DNA of 64,000 nucleotides from Amycolatopsis bartoniae (GTDB taxonomy: Bacteria; Actinomycetota; Actinomycetes; Mycobacteriales; Pseudonocardiaceae): assembly GCF_014191255.1 (NCBI RefSeq), contig NZ_JACHWH010000001.1:434001-498000 (forward strand), read 5' to 3'. This document shows positions 1 through 7,374 of the stretch, one piece after another. Made by a program: the position numbers and the translations under genes. The stretch's first letter is position 1. Each line of letters starts with the position of its first letter. Below the pieces are notes generated by a model that was given only the letters and a program-made list of their open reading frames with translations, was not told where the DNA came from and made no database searches.

Positions 1-406
1 GCCCTTCGAGCCAGCCGACCAGCTGGGCCTGCGCGATGCGCAGCTCGGCGTCCGACGGGGTCGAGTCGTCGGTGAACGGGTTCACCAGGCGTTCCAGCTC
101 CTGCTGCAGCTCGGGGGCGAGCGCCTGCTCCAGCTCCTTCACCGACGTCTGGTGGATCTCGCGCAGCCGGTTGCGGCTCGCGTCGTCCAGCGGTGCCGCG
201 CGCACCTCCTCGAGGAGCTGCTTGATCATCGTGCCGATGCGCATCACCTTCGCCGGCTCTTCGACGAGGTCGCCGACGGACTCTTGGTGCTCCTCTTCGC
301 CAGACGGCACGCGTGCCGTGCCCACCGGGGCACCGTCCGGGCCGACGACCAGCACGTGCTGGGCCTGCTCGTCCGACTGGGGGTTGGGGTAGTTGGGCTC
401 CGTCAT
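1..406 (-). CDS. bpa: Bacterial proteasome activator Bpa/PafE, 3' end outside window
   Basis: Ring-forming, ATP-independent activator that opens the actinobacterial 20S proteasome gate and feeds it loosely folded proteins. About 135 N-terminal residues are present. The core stretch around residues 43-65 (VEEPAKVMRIGTMIKQLLEE then VRAAPLDDASRNRLR) and the later SDAELRIAQAQLVGWLEG match Mycobacterium Bpa (Rv3780) as I remember it; the first 40 residues are variable and acidic as usual. The C-terminal part, with the GQYL-like proteasome-docking motif expected of the family, lies beyond base 1. Start ATG at 406 has GGAG five bases upstream; ATG at 418 is in frame and also possible. Divergent from the PLP-fold gene at 521. 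Confidence 0.93.
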   Translation of the reverse strand, partial: MTEPNYPNPQSDEQAQHVLVVGPDGAPVGTARVPSGEEEHQESVGDLVEEPAKVMRIGTMIKQLLEEVRAAPLDDASRNRLREIHQTSVKELEQALAPELQQELERLVNPFTDDSTPSDAELRIAQAQLVGWLEG

Positions 407-520
407 CGCTCCATCCATGGACTCGGTTGCACGTTCGAGACTAGCCGGATTACCGCGGTCAGGTGTCCCATAGTCCAACCCCGGACGCGCAGCGAAATTA
501 CCCCTCCGTACGGTGTCTCC

Positions 521-1720
521 ATGGCGTTCGACGTCGCTCGAATTCGTGGGTTGTTCCCCGCGCTGGGTGACGGCTGGATCCACTTCGACGGCCCTGCCGG
601 AATGCTGGTACCCGAACAGGTGGCCTCGGCCGTGTCGACGGCGATGCGCGCCCCGGTTTCGGTGCCAGGGGGCGCGTTTCCGGCGTCCCAGCGTGCGGAG
701 AGCATAGTGACTGCCGCGCGGCGCGCGGTCGCGGACCTCGTCGGCACCGACCCGGCCGGGGTCGTGCTCGGGCCGAGCGCTGCCGTCCTGCTGCGCCGCC
801 TGGTCGACTCGATGAGCGAACGCTGGACGTTGGGCGACGAGGTCGTGGTGTCGCGGCTCGACGAGCAGGCGAACCTGGTGCCGTGGCAGCGCGCGGCGAA
901 GCGCGTCGGCGCGATCGTGCGCTGGAGCGAGATCGACATCGAGACGTGCGAGCTGCCGGCGTGGCAGTACGAGGGTCTGGTCAACGCCCACACCAAGGCG
1001 GTCGCGATCACCGCGGCGTCGGGTTCGGTCGGCACGCGGCCGGACGTGCCGACGGTCGTGGAGTTCGCCAAGCGCGTCGGCGCGATGGTGGTGGTGGACG
1101 CGACGTACGCCGCGCCGTTCCTGCCGCTCGACCTGCCGGAGCTGGGCGCGGACGTGATCGTCGTGTCCGCGCAGTCGTGGGGTGGTCCGGCGGTGGGCGC
1201 GCTGGCGTTCCGCGACCCCGAGATGATCGAGCGGCTGCCGACGGCGTCGCTGGACCCGGAGGTGCGCGGCCCGGGCCGGCTCGAACTGGGGCCGCACGCG
1301 TACCCGCTGCTCGCGGGCCTCATCGCGTCGATCGACTACCTCGCGGGCCTGGACGACGCCGCCACCGGCTCCCGCCGCGAACGCCTGGTGACCTCGCTCG
1401 GGTCGGCGAAGTCGTACCACGCGGGACTGCTCGCGCAGCTGACCAGCGAGCTGCGGTCGCTGCCGCACGTGATGCTGATCGGCGACGCGATGCGCCGGAT
1501 CCCCGCGCTGGCGTTCGCCGTCGCGGGCAAGAAGGCGCCGGAGGTCGCGGACTACCTGGCGTCGCAGGGCCTGTGCGCGTTCGCGGACGAGGGGACCAGC
1601 GGGGTGTTCGCGGCGCTGGGCGTGGGCGAGGTCGGCGGCGCGGTCCGCATCGGCCTGGCCCACTACTCCAACGTCTTCGAGGTCAACCAGCTGGTCCGCG
1701 TCCTCGAAGAGCTCCGCTAA
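521..1720 (+). CDS. Cysteine desulfurase-like (aminotransferase class V fold) protein lacking the PLP lysine
   Basis: A 399-residue protein with the fold of SufS/class V aminotransferases (N-terminal HFDGPAGMLVPEQV, central VVVDATYAAPF, C-terminal GGAVRIGLAHYSN). Where SufS has the Schiff-base lysine in a His-Lys-x-x-Gly-Pro motif, this protein reads SAQSWGGP, placing Ser219 at the lysine position. The mycobacterial relative I recall (Rv3778c) also lacks it, so the loss looks conserved rather than accidental. It may bind PLP differently or have a non-catalytic role. The cysteine-desulfurase label therefore describes the fold only. Start ATG 521. The last four bases overlap the convergent oxidoreductase gene. 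Confidence 0.85.
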   Translation: MAFDVARIRGLFPALGDGWIHFDGPAGMLVPEQVASAVSTAMRAPVSVPGGAFPASQRAESIVTAARRAVADLVGTDPAGVVLGPSAAVLLRRLVDSMSERWTLGDEVVVSRLDEQANLVPWQRAAKRVGAIVRWSEIDIETCELPAWQYEGLVNAHTKAVAITAASGSVGTRPDVPTVVEFAKRVGAMVVVDATYAAPFLPLDLPELGADVIVVSAQSWGGPAVGALAFRDPEMIERLPTASLDPEVRGPGRLELGPHAYPLLAGLIASIDYLAGLDDAATGSRRERLVTSLGSAKSYHAGLLAQLTSELRSLPHVMLIGDAMRRIPALAFAVAGKKAPEVADYLASQGLCAFADEGTSGVFAALGVGEVGGAVRIGLAHYSNVFEVNQLVRVLEELR

Positions 1721-2694
1721 GCGCGAGAGGTCAGCAGCACCTTTCCGAACACGCCGCCCTCTTCCAGCGCGCGGTGCCCGTTCGCGGCCTCGGACAGCGG
1801 GATCGCCTGCCCGACGATCGGCTGGACCGACCCGTCCTCGACCAGCGGCCACAGGTTCTTCCGCACGTCGGCGACGATGCGTCCCTTGTCCTCCACCGGC
1901 CGTGCCCGCAGCGTGGTGGCGGAGACGAAGGCCCGCTTGGCGCTCAGCTTGGTCAGGTTCAGCTCGGCCTTGGTGCCGCCCTGGAAACCGATGATCGTGA
2001 TCCGCCCGTTCGGCTTCACCGCGGCGATGTTGCGCTCCAGGTAGGACGCGCCCATGTTGTCGAGGATGACGTCGGCGCCGCCGGTCTCCTTCTTCAGCTC
2101 CTCGACGAAGTCCTGTTCCCGGTAGTTGATCGTGATGTCCGCGCCGAGCTGGCGGCAGCGTTCGAGCCGCTCGGCCGAACCGGCGGTGACCGCGACGGTG
2201 GCGCCCAGCGCCTTGCCGACCTGGATGGCGTGCGTGCCGATGCCGCCCGCACCGCCGTGGACCAGCAGCACCTCGCCCTCGGTCAGCTGCCCGATCATCA
2301 CGACGTTCGACCACACGGTGCACGCGACCTCGGGTAGCGCGGCGGAGGTGAGGAGGCTGACCTCGCCGGGCACGGGCAGCAGCTGCACGGCGGGCACCAC
2401 GACCTTCTCGGCGTAACCGCCGCCGGCGAGCAGCGCGCACACCTCGTCGCCGTAGTGCCAGTCCTCGACGCCTTCGCCGACCGCCGCGATCGTGCCCGAG
2501 CACTCGAGGCCGAGGATTTCGCTGGCGCCGGGCGGCGGCGGGTAGAAACCCTGCCGCTGCAACAGGTCCGCGCGGTTCACGGCACTCGCGGCGACCTCCA
2601 CGACCACCTCGCCCGGGCCCGGTTCCGGGTCCGGGACCTCGGTCCACTCGAGCACTTCGGGGCCGCCGGGTTCACGAATCGTGATGGCTCGCAT
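1717..2694 (-). CDS. NAD(P)H quinone oxidoreductase, PIG3/Qor type
   Basis: Zinc-independent medium-chain dehydrogenase of 325 residues, the normal length for the family. The N-terminal GroES-like domain starts MRAITIREPGGPEVLEW and has the AASAVNRADLLQRQGFYPPP stretch typical of PIG3-like quinone oxidoreductases. The nucleotide-binding domain has the AxxGxxG-like signature HGGAGGIGTHAIQ near residues 146-158. It should reduce quinones or related enones with NADPH in the cytosol; the physiological substrate cannot be read from sequence. It is convergent with, and overlaps by four bases, the aminotransferase-like gene, the same neighbour pairing as Rv3777/Rv3778c in mycobacteria. Confidence 0.9.
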   Translation of the reverse strand: MRAITIREPGGPEVLEWTEVPDPEPGPGEVVVEVAASAVNRADLLQRQGFYPPPPGASEILGLECSGTIAAVGEGVEDWHYGDEVCALLAGGGYAEKVVVPAVQLLPVPGEVSLLTSAALPEVACTVWSNVVMIGQLTEGEVLLVHGGAGGIGTHAIQVGKALGATVAVTAGSAERLERCRQLGADITINYREQDFVEELKKETGGADVILDNMGASYLERNIAAVKPNGRITIIGFQGGTKAELNLTKLSAKRAFVSATTLRARPVEDKGRIVADVRKNLWPLVEDGSVQPIVGQAIPLSEAANGHRALEEGGVFGKVLLTSRA

Positions 2695-2725
2695 ACACCG
2701 ACCCTATCGCGGAGCGGGGGTGGCT

Positions 2726-3646
2726 TCAGCCGAGGTTGCTTGTGCCGAACGTGTCGCAGCGCGCCGGGTCGCCGGTGGTGAAGCCGGTGTTGAACCACTT
2801 CTCGCGCTGGGCGGACGTGCCGTGTGTGAACTGCGAGGTGTCGATCTTGCCGCTGCCGAGGTTCTTCTGGATGTAGTCGTCGCCGATGCGGGAGGCGGTG
2901 TCGAGCGCGCGGTTGATGTCGTCCTGCGTGATGTCCGTGATGAGTGGGCGGCCGCTGGAGGACGGGGTGGTGGTGGCGTGGTTGCCCCAGACGCCGGCGT
3001 AGCAGTCGGCCTGCAGTTCGAGCCGGACGGAGCCGGAGGTGGGGCCGGTGCCGCTGCCGACGCGGTCGGAGGTGCCGAGGAGGTCCTGCACGTGGTGGCC
3101 GTACTCGTGGGCGAGGACGTAGGCCTCGGCGAAGGGGCCGCCCTCGGCGCCGAAGCGGCTCTGCAGCTCCTGGTAGAACGACAGGTCGATGTAGACCTTG
3201 CCGTCGGCGGGGCAGTAGAAGGGGCCGGTGTCGGAGGTGGCGCTGCCGCAGCCGGTGCGGACGCTGCCGCTGAAGAAGTTCGTGGTGGCCTTGCGGTAGG
3301 TCTGGCCGGAGCGGGCGAACTGGTCGGTCCAGTAGTCCTGGATCGAGTTGATGTACGCGACGACGGCGCAGTCGTGGTTGCGGTTGGCGTCGGCGCCGGT
3401 GTGGCACTCGTCGGCGAGGGTGCTGTTGGTGATCTGCTGCCCGGACTGGAGCTGGCCGAGCCCGACGCTGCCGCTGCTGCCGCCGGTGCTGATCCCGCCG
3501 AGCTGGCTGAGCACGAAGTAGATGATCAGGCCCACCACGCCGAGACCGCCGCCGCCGAGCGCCACGCGCCCGCCGATGCCGCCGCCTTCGCCGCGGAGGT
3601 CGGAGACCTCGGAAGTGTCCAGCTCAGCGTTGTCGTCGAACCTCAT
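2726..3646 (-). CDS. ypfJ: Neutral zinc metallopeptidase, YpfJ family, membrane-anchored
   Basis: Putative metalloprotease of 306 residues. A short charged N-terminus and Gly-rich segment precede one transmembrane helix (about residues 33-52, GLGVVGLIIYFVLSQLGG), so the catalytic domain should face outside. The zinc motif is HEYGHHVQ (about residues 164-171), followed by the family hallmark LQADCYAGVWGNHA, whose acidic residues supply the third ligand. Length and motif order match YpfJ/KPN_02809 proteins. Four or more Cys in the catalytic domain fit an extracellular, disulfide-stabilised fold. No clear Shine-Dalgarno sits before ATG 3646; a terminator-like hairpin lies only about 20 bases upstream. 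Substrate unknown. Confidence 0.88.
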   Translation of the reverse strand: MRFDDNAELDTSEVSDLRGEGGGIGGRVALGGGGLGVVGLIIYFVLSQLGGISTGGSSGSVGLGQLQSGQQITNSTLADECHTGADANRNHDCAVVAYINSIQDYWTDQFARSGQTYRKATTNFFSGSVRTGCGSATSDTGPFYCPADGKVYIDLSFYQELQSRFGAEGGPFAEAYVLAHEYGHHVQDLLGTSDRVGSGTGPTSGSVRLELQADCYAGVWGNHATTTPSSSGRPLITDITQDDINRALDTASRIGDDYIQKNLGSGKIDTSQFTHGTSAQREKWFNTGFTTGDPARCDTFGTSNLG

Positions 3647-3665
3647 AATTGCGGCAGCTTAACCG

Positions 3666-3710
3666 AAAAAGGCCCGGGTGCGGCGGTTGGAGGAGCCGCA
3701 CCCGGGCTTT
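3666..3710 (-). terminator. Strong stem-loop with T-tract on the minus strand
   Basis: Perfect 13-bp arms at 3672-3684 and 3695-3707 (GCCCGGGTGCGGC and its complement) with a 10-base loop. Read on the minus strand, the stem is followed by CTTTTT, a good intrinsic terminator. It lies just upstream of ypfJ, so it must end a transcript coming from the right, such as the small ORF at 3814-4071 or an unannotated RNA, or attenuate ypfJ. Confidence 0.7.
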
Positions 3711-3813
3711 ACCGAGGTTGTTCCTGTTGTGGGGCGGTTGGCTGGTTTCCGGGCCGGTGAGTCGTGCGCCGCCGGTGCGTGTGCGGAGACCGCACCGATG
3801 CGGGGCCAGATCC

Positions 3814-4071
3814 TCACCGTTGTGCTGTTGGAGCGCACGAAGAGAACACCCGTCGCCGCTCGCGTCGCGACCGGAGTGGGGTCATCGCATCCCGGTCGTG
3901 GGGGCGCAGCCGACAGTCAACCGCTGGGGTTTTCTCGCCACTGAACCACCTGACCTTCCTCGGCGGCGGGCCCCGCGAGGTGCACCCGGGTAGTGCGCCG
4001 ACGTCGCGGAGCTCGTCCTCCGACATCTCCAGCATGCGCCTTTCCGGCGCCACGCTCAACCGATCCGTCAT
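3814..4071 (-). CDS. Possible small protein of unknown function (85 aa)
   Basis: This ORF is the only candidate in the 470-base interval between ypfJ and the MarR gene that could account for the minus-strand terminator downstream. The first half (ELRDVGALPGC region) looks protein-like; the second half is Arg-rich and low in hydrophobic residues, as in non-coding GC-rich sequence. The start ATG 4071 has only a weak GTGGG upstream. It may be a leader, a small RNA with a chance ORF, or a real small protein. I do not recognise it. Confidence 0.25.
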   Translation of the reverse strand: MTDRLSVAPERRMLEMSEDELRDVGALPGCTSRGPPPRKVRWFSGEKTPAVDCRLRPHDRDAMTPLRSRRERRRVFSSCAPTAQR

Positions 4072-4102
4072 CCCACGTCCGGGCGGTTCCGGCTTCGCCC
4101 GC

Positions 4103-4117
4103 TAGTGTTCCCTGGCA
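4103..4117 (+). promoter_or_regulatory. Candidate -10 element for a leaderless marR transcript
   Basis: TAGTGT at 4103-4108 is followed after eight bases by the ATG at 4117. There is no Shine-Dalgarno before that ATG. This arrangement is typical of leaderless actinobacterial mRNAs, where transcription begins at the start codon. Confidence 0.4.
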
Positions 4118-4581
4118 TGGGTGAAGTGCGCTGGCTGACCGAACGGGAGGCGGCGGCGTGGCGGGCTTACATCGTGGCGACGGTGAAGCTGCGGCACCGC
4201 CTGCACCGCGAGCTGAGCGAAGCCCACGACGTCTCCCTGACGGACTACGAGGTCCTCGTGTGCCTGGACGCGCAGGAGGACAAGCGGATGCGGATGACCG
4301 AGCTGGCGACGATGCTGGGCTCCACGAAGAGCCGCCTGTCGCACCAGGTGGGCCGCATGGAGAGCGACGGTCACGTGAGACGCGTCCCGGACCCGGAGGA
4401 CAAGCGCGGGGTCATCGCGGAGATCACGCCGGCCGGCCGGGCACTGCTGGAGAAGGCGGCACCCACGCACGTCGAGGGCGTGCGGGAGCACCTGATCGAC
4501 CTGCTCACGCCGGAGGAGCAGGTGGTGATCGGCCAGGCGTTCACGCGGGTGTTCGAGCACCTCAACCACCTGCCGGAGTGA
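4117..4581 (+). CDS. MarR family transcriptional regulator
   Basis: A 154-residue winged-helix repressor of normal MarR length. The DNA-recognition region is RMTELATMLGSTKSRLSHQVGRMESDG, followed by the wing RRVPDPEDKRGVIAEITPAGR (D-x-R-G signature), with amphipathic dimerisation helices at both ends. It lacks an obvious reactive cysteine. No target operon is adjacent except the tRNA-Ser and the divergent small ORF, so the regulon is unknown; autoregulation through the 4071-4117 region is plausible. ATG 4117 is preferred over GTG 4105 because a good -10 element places transcription start at the ATG. Confidence 0.88.
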   Translation: MGEVRWLTEREAAAWRAYIVATVKLRHRLHRELSEAHDVSLTDYEVLVCLDAQEDKRMRMTELATMLGSTKSRLSHQVGRMESDGHVRRVPDPEDKRGVIAEITPAGRALLEKAAPTHVEGVREHLIDLLTPEEQVVIGQAFTRVFEHLNHLPE

Positions 4582-4601
4582 CGGGCTACCCTGCACCCCA
4601 G

Positions 4602-4686
4602 GGAAGCGTGGCAGAGCGGCCGAATGCACTCGCCTTGAAAGCGAGCGTGGGGCAACCCACCGGGGGTTCAAATCCCTCCGCTTCCG
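4602..4686 (+). tRNA. tRNA-Ser (anticodon TGA)
   Basis: Class II tRNA of 85 bases. The acceptor stem GGAAGCG pairs with CGCTTCC at 4679-4685; discriminator G at 4686; CCA is not encoded. The anticodon arm reads CTCGC-CTTGAAA-GCGAG with TGA, a long variable arm follows (GTGGGGCAACCCAC), and the T-loop GGTTCAAATCC is standard. Confidence 0.97.
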
Positions 4687-4874
4687 CTTGGGGTTGCGGT
4701 TGACGCCGCAATCGGCTGTGCGCTGAACTTCCTGCGCTTGTCCCCGGCTTGTACGGATATGGCGATCCGGAGCATCGAACGTCGTGGTACAGGCCTGACC
4801 GAAGTCCTACTCGTCTGAGCGGCACGGCGGCGTGCTCGAGAGTGGCGAAACCGTGCTGCGGTACCGAATCCGGG

Positions 4875-6041
4875 TCAAGACCGGCTCGGGCGCCACAGCA
4901 GCGCCACGCCGTGACCCGGCAGCAGCCATGAGCGCACGTCCAGCTCCGGCAGGTCCTCCGCACGCAGCCAGCGCGTCGTCGCGGTGTTCGAGCGGAACGT
5001 GAAGGGCGCCAGGTTGAACTCGAACACCGTCGAGCCGTCGACGTCGAGCTCCTTCGCGGCGAAGGTGATCTGGTCGACGTAACACGGGTACGGCGCCTGC
5101 CAGTAACAAATCCCGTCGTCGATGCGCTGCAGCGCGCTCACCCGCACCGACAAGCGCTCGATGGCGCGGACCGTGTGGTCGTCCGCCGCGATGTCGCTCA
5201 GGTCGCACTCGAAGATCCGCAGGTCACCGAGGTGATCGTGGGTGTTCTGCCGCGGCAGCGGGCCCATGTCCTCCCGGAAGAACGACAGGTAGTCCGCCCA
5301 CTGCTGGTACTTCACCTCCCGCAACCGCAGCTTGCTCGCCGACGCGCTGTGGTGCCCGCCGTCCAGGTCGAGGTACTCGATGCCCAGCCGCACCGAGGGC
5401 AGCATGTCGTCCACCGAACTGCGGAACAACGAGCTGTCCGGCACGAACCACAGCTCGAACAACGGCAGCTGGCACCCGGAACTGATCGAGTCCCGCAGCA
5501 GCGCGTTGCACGTCGCGAACACGATGAACCGGTCGACCTGCACGTTCTTGCGGAAGCTGTACGTGACAGCAGTCGTCAGGTAGTACAGCTCGCGGTCGAC
5601 CCCGCGCAGCTCCATGTGCACGCCGGTGTGCGTGCTGATCGTGAGATCGCCGCCGAGCGGCCGCCGTCCCGCGCCGCCCAGCACGCCCGTCATGACGTCG
5701 CGGTTCGCGTCGTTCTCGCCGTAGATCGAGTCCAGCAACGCCTCCATCACCTGGTGCGGCAGCAGCGCTTCGACGATCCGCGGCCCGGCCAGGTGGGCGA
5801 GCTCCGCCGCCAGCCACCGCCGCAGGAACAGCTCGTACCCGTACAGCGCGGCCCCGGCGAGCAACGCGACGGGGAAGCTCAGCTCCAGCAGCCGGTGGAC
5901 CGCCCTGCCCACGCCGCGCGCCGGATCCCACAGCACGACCGCGACCAGCGAAGCGGAACCCAGGAGCAGGAACCCGGCGGCCACCCGCCGGACGGCAGGG
6001 CGCGCGAAACCGGCGGATCTGCTGCCGTCCCCAGCCTCCAC
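4875..6041 (-). CDS. Membrane protein of unknown function (388 aa)
   Basis: I do not recognise a named family. Two hydrophobic segments lie near the N-terminus (about residues 20-40, VAAGFLLLGSASLVAVVLW, and 52-70, LSFPVALLAGAALYGYELF), after which about 310 residues form a soluble, probably cytoplasmic domain rich in aromatic and acidic residues with several conserved-looking Cys and His. No nuclease, kinase or glycosyltransferase motif is visible. GTG 6041 has GGAGAGG six bases upstream. It stands alone between tRNA-Ser and the GntR gene; the 188 bases on its 3' side (4687-4874) hold no gene I can support. Confidence 0.75.
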   Translation of the reverse strand: MEAGDGSRSAGFARPAVRRVAAGFLLLGSASLVAVVLWDPARGVGRAVHRLLELSFPVALLAGAALYGYELFLRRWLAAELAHLAGPRIVEALLPHQVMEALLDSIYGENDANRDVMTGVLGGAGRRPLGGDLTISTHTGVHMELRGVDRELYYLTTAVTYSFRKNVQVDRFIVFATCNALLRDSISSGCQLPLFELWFVPDSSLFRSSVDDMLPSVRLGIEYLDLDGGHHSASASKLRLREVKYQQWADYLSFFREDMGPLPRQNTHDHLGDLRIFECDLSDIAADDHTVRAIERLSVRVSALQRIDDGICYWQAPYPCYVDQITFAAKELDVDGSTVFEFNLAPFTFRSNTATTRWLRAEDLPELDVRSWLLPGHGVALLWRPSRS

Positions 6042-6114
6042 TGCCTCTCCGCCCCGTAGAGAGAATCCATGATCTGTGGAGAGAGGACGGACGCGATAGG
6101 CCCGATCGGTTGAT

Positions 6115-6897
6115 TCAGGACTTGTGCCAGCGGGGTTCGTCGGCTTCGTCGTAGCTGTACGTGTTCAGCGTGGCCCGCTCGTCGGGCGGCACATCGCTCC
6201 GATTCGCCAGGTCGTTGTACAACCCGAGCAGGTGCGTGGTCATCGACACCCGCGCGCCGCCCTCGTCACGCCGCTTGAGGAACCACGCCACCTGGTCGTG
6301 CTCGGTCGCCGACCGGTTGTGCAGCTCCGCGGTGCCGTAACTGTTGCGGCGATAGCCACGCAGCTTCGGCACCAGCGACCGGTACAGCTGTTCGAGGAGC
6401 TCGTTGTGGCTCGCCTTCACGACGGCCGCGTGGAATTCCTCGTCGGTGCGGAGCAGCTCCTCGACGTCGTCCGACGACGCGGTCTGGTGGTCCTTCGCGC
6501 GCTTCGCGATCTCGTCGATCTCGCCGTCGTCCGCGCGCACCGCGGCGAGGCTGGCCGCGGTGGCCTCCAACGCGATCCGGACCTCCAGCAGGTCAGAGTC
6601 GCTGATCCGGCCGTCGAGCACGAGCGGGGTTTCGTCGCGCTCACCGACGTGGGTGGACCGGACGTACCAGCCGCGTCCGCGCATCACCTCGACGATGCCT
6701 TGCAGCTGCAGGCGTTGCAGCGCGGTCCGCAGCGAACTGCGAGCCACCGCCAGTCGCTGGGCGAGCTCGGGCTCGGTGGGCAACCGGTCGCCGGCCTGGA
6801 AGCGGCCGCTCTCGATCAACTGCCGGAGCTTGTCCTCGATCAGCTCCGGCAGCGGTTTGCGGGTGTCCGGTGAGAGCGCCCAGCTCTCGTCATCCAT
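6115..6897 (-). CDS. GntR family regulator, FadR subfamily
   Basis: A 260-residue regulator. The N-terminal winged helix (about residues 13-78) has the GntR pattern LIEDKLRQLIESGRFQAGDRLPTE with PELAQRLAVARSSLRTALQRLQLQGIVEV as the helix-turn-helix. The C-terminal FCD-type all-helical ligand domain contains LLEVRIALEATAASLAA and a D-x4-H motif (DEEFHAAVVKASHN), which in FadR-type proteins binds a metal and small carboxylates. ATG 6897 has GAGAAGG upstream. A strong nested palindrome lies 75-110 bases upstream, between this gene and the divergent membrane peptide, and is the obvious candidate operator; the regulator may control the locus at 7.1-8.9 kb. Confidence 0.9.
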   Translation of the reverse strand: MDDESWALSPDTRKPLPELIEDKLRQLIESGRFQAGDRLPTEPELAQRLAVARSSLRTALQRLQLQGIVEVMRGRGWYVRSTHVGERDETPLVLDGRISDSDLLEVRIALEATAASLAAVRADDGEIDEIAKRAKDHQTASSDDVEELLRTDEEFHAAVVKASHNELLEQLYRSLVPKLRGYRRNSYGTAELHNRSATEHDQVAWFLKRRDEGGARVSMTTHLLGLYNDLANRSDVPPDERATLNTYSYDEADEPRWHKS

Positions 6898-6941
6898 GGT
6901 CAGCCTTCTCGAGCTCTCAGTGGTCCCCGAGCATTCCGGTA

Positions 6942-6971
6942 ATCGTAAGCCTGGACGGACAGCGGACGCAA
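6942..6971 (-). promoter_or_regulatory. Candidate promoter of the GntR gene
   Basis: On the minus strand TTGCGT (6971-6966) and TACGAT (6947-6942) are separated by 18 bases and lie 45 bases before the ATG. The -35 hexamer abuts the palindrome at 6972-7006, so a repressor there would block the promoter. Confidence 0.45.
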
Positions 6972-7006
6972 GTTGTCTGGCAACAAGTTGTAACTTGACA
7001 GACAAC
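6972..7006. promoter_or_regulatory. Nested inverted repeat, probable GntR operator
   Basis: Outer arms GTTGTCTG (6972-6979) and CAGACAAC (6999-7006) are perfect complements and enclose a 14-base perfect palindrome CAAGTTGTAACTTG (6984-6997). The two symmetry centres are about 1.5 bases apart. The sequence is AT-rich compared with its surroundings and lies between divergent genes. Confidence 0.6.
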
Positions 7007-7098
7007 TGACAGGATGGAGATCCTGGAACTGCCGAGTCGGCCGGAGTGGTGATCCCCGGTTCGGTCCTGGCTCGGCGGGAACCGAGGAGGTGTTCTGG

Positions 7099-7257
7099 AT
7101 GAGCTCGCAAAACCTGCTTGTGGTCATCTTCCTGGTCGCCACGGCGGTCGCGATGATCGGCTGGCGGACAATACTGGTCATGACCGTGACGGCGGGACTG
7201 ACCCTGGCCGTGCTCGGCCTGGTGCAGATCGTCACCCTGCTGGGCGGAAGTGCCTGA
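7099..7257 (+). CDS. Small hydrophobic membrane peptide (52 aa)
   Basis: ATG 7099 is preceded at the right distance by GAGGAGG (7084-7090), one of the best ribosome-binding sites in the window. The product is almost entirely hydrophobic: residues 5-21 and about 24-48 form two likely transmembrane helices with a Trp-Arg turn between them. No family recognised. It lies directly downstream of the GntR operator and 118 bases before the HExxH enzyme gene in the same direction, so it may belong to that unit. It could be a membrane anchor, a small regulator or a bacteriocin-like peptide; the sequence does not decide. Confidence 0.7.
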   Translation: MSSQNLLVVIFLVATAVAMIGWRTILVMTVTAGLTLAVLGLVQIVTLLGGSA

Positions 7258-7271
7258 CAGTACCGTGGCGG

Positions 7272-7302
7272 GGACATGTCCAGTCTGTTGTCAGACATGT
7301 CC
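7272..7302 (+). promoter_or_regulatory. Two spaced copies of the palindrome GACATGTC
   Basis: GGACATGTCC at 7272-7281 and AGACATGTCC at 7293-7302 share the 8-base palindrome GACATGTC exactly 21 bases apart, two helical turns, in the leader of the HExxH gene. This is the geometry of a paired dimer-binding site; the regulator is unknown. Confidence 0.45.
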
Positions 7303-7374
7303 CCGGATGTGCGGGCCCGCCAGAAAGCTGTACCTTGTCGCGGGTCGGGGCTCGCTCCTAGTGGAAGCCGCAGC

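Noticed and set aside
3660-4070. RNase P RNA, tmRNA or 6C RNA in the gap before ypfJ
   Set aside because: None of the conserved elements I know for these RNAs can be found on either strand.
7276-7374. 33-residue N-terminal extension of the HExxH enzyme from ATG 7276
   Set aside because: It would start inside the first GACATGTC palindrome and adds non-conserved-looking sequence; ATG 7375 has GGAAG at good spacing.
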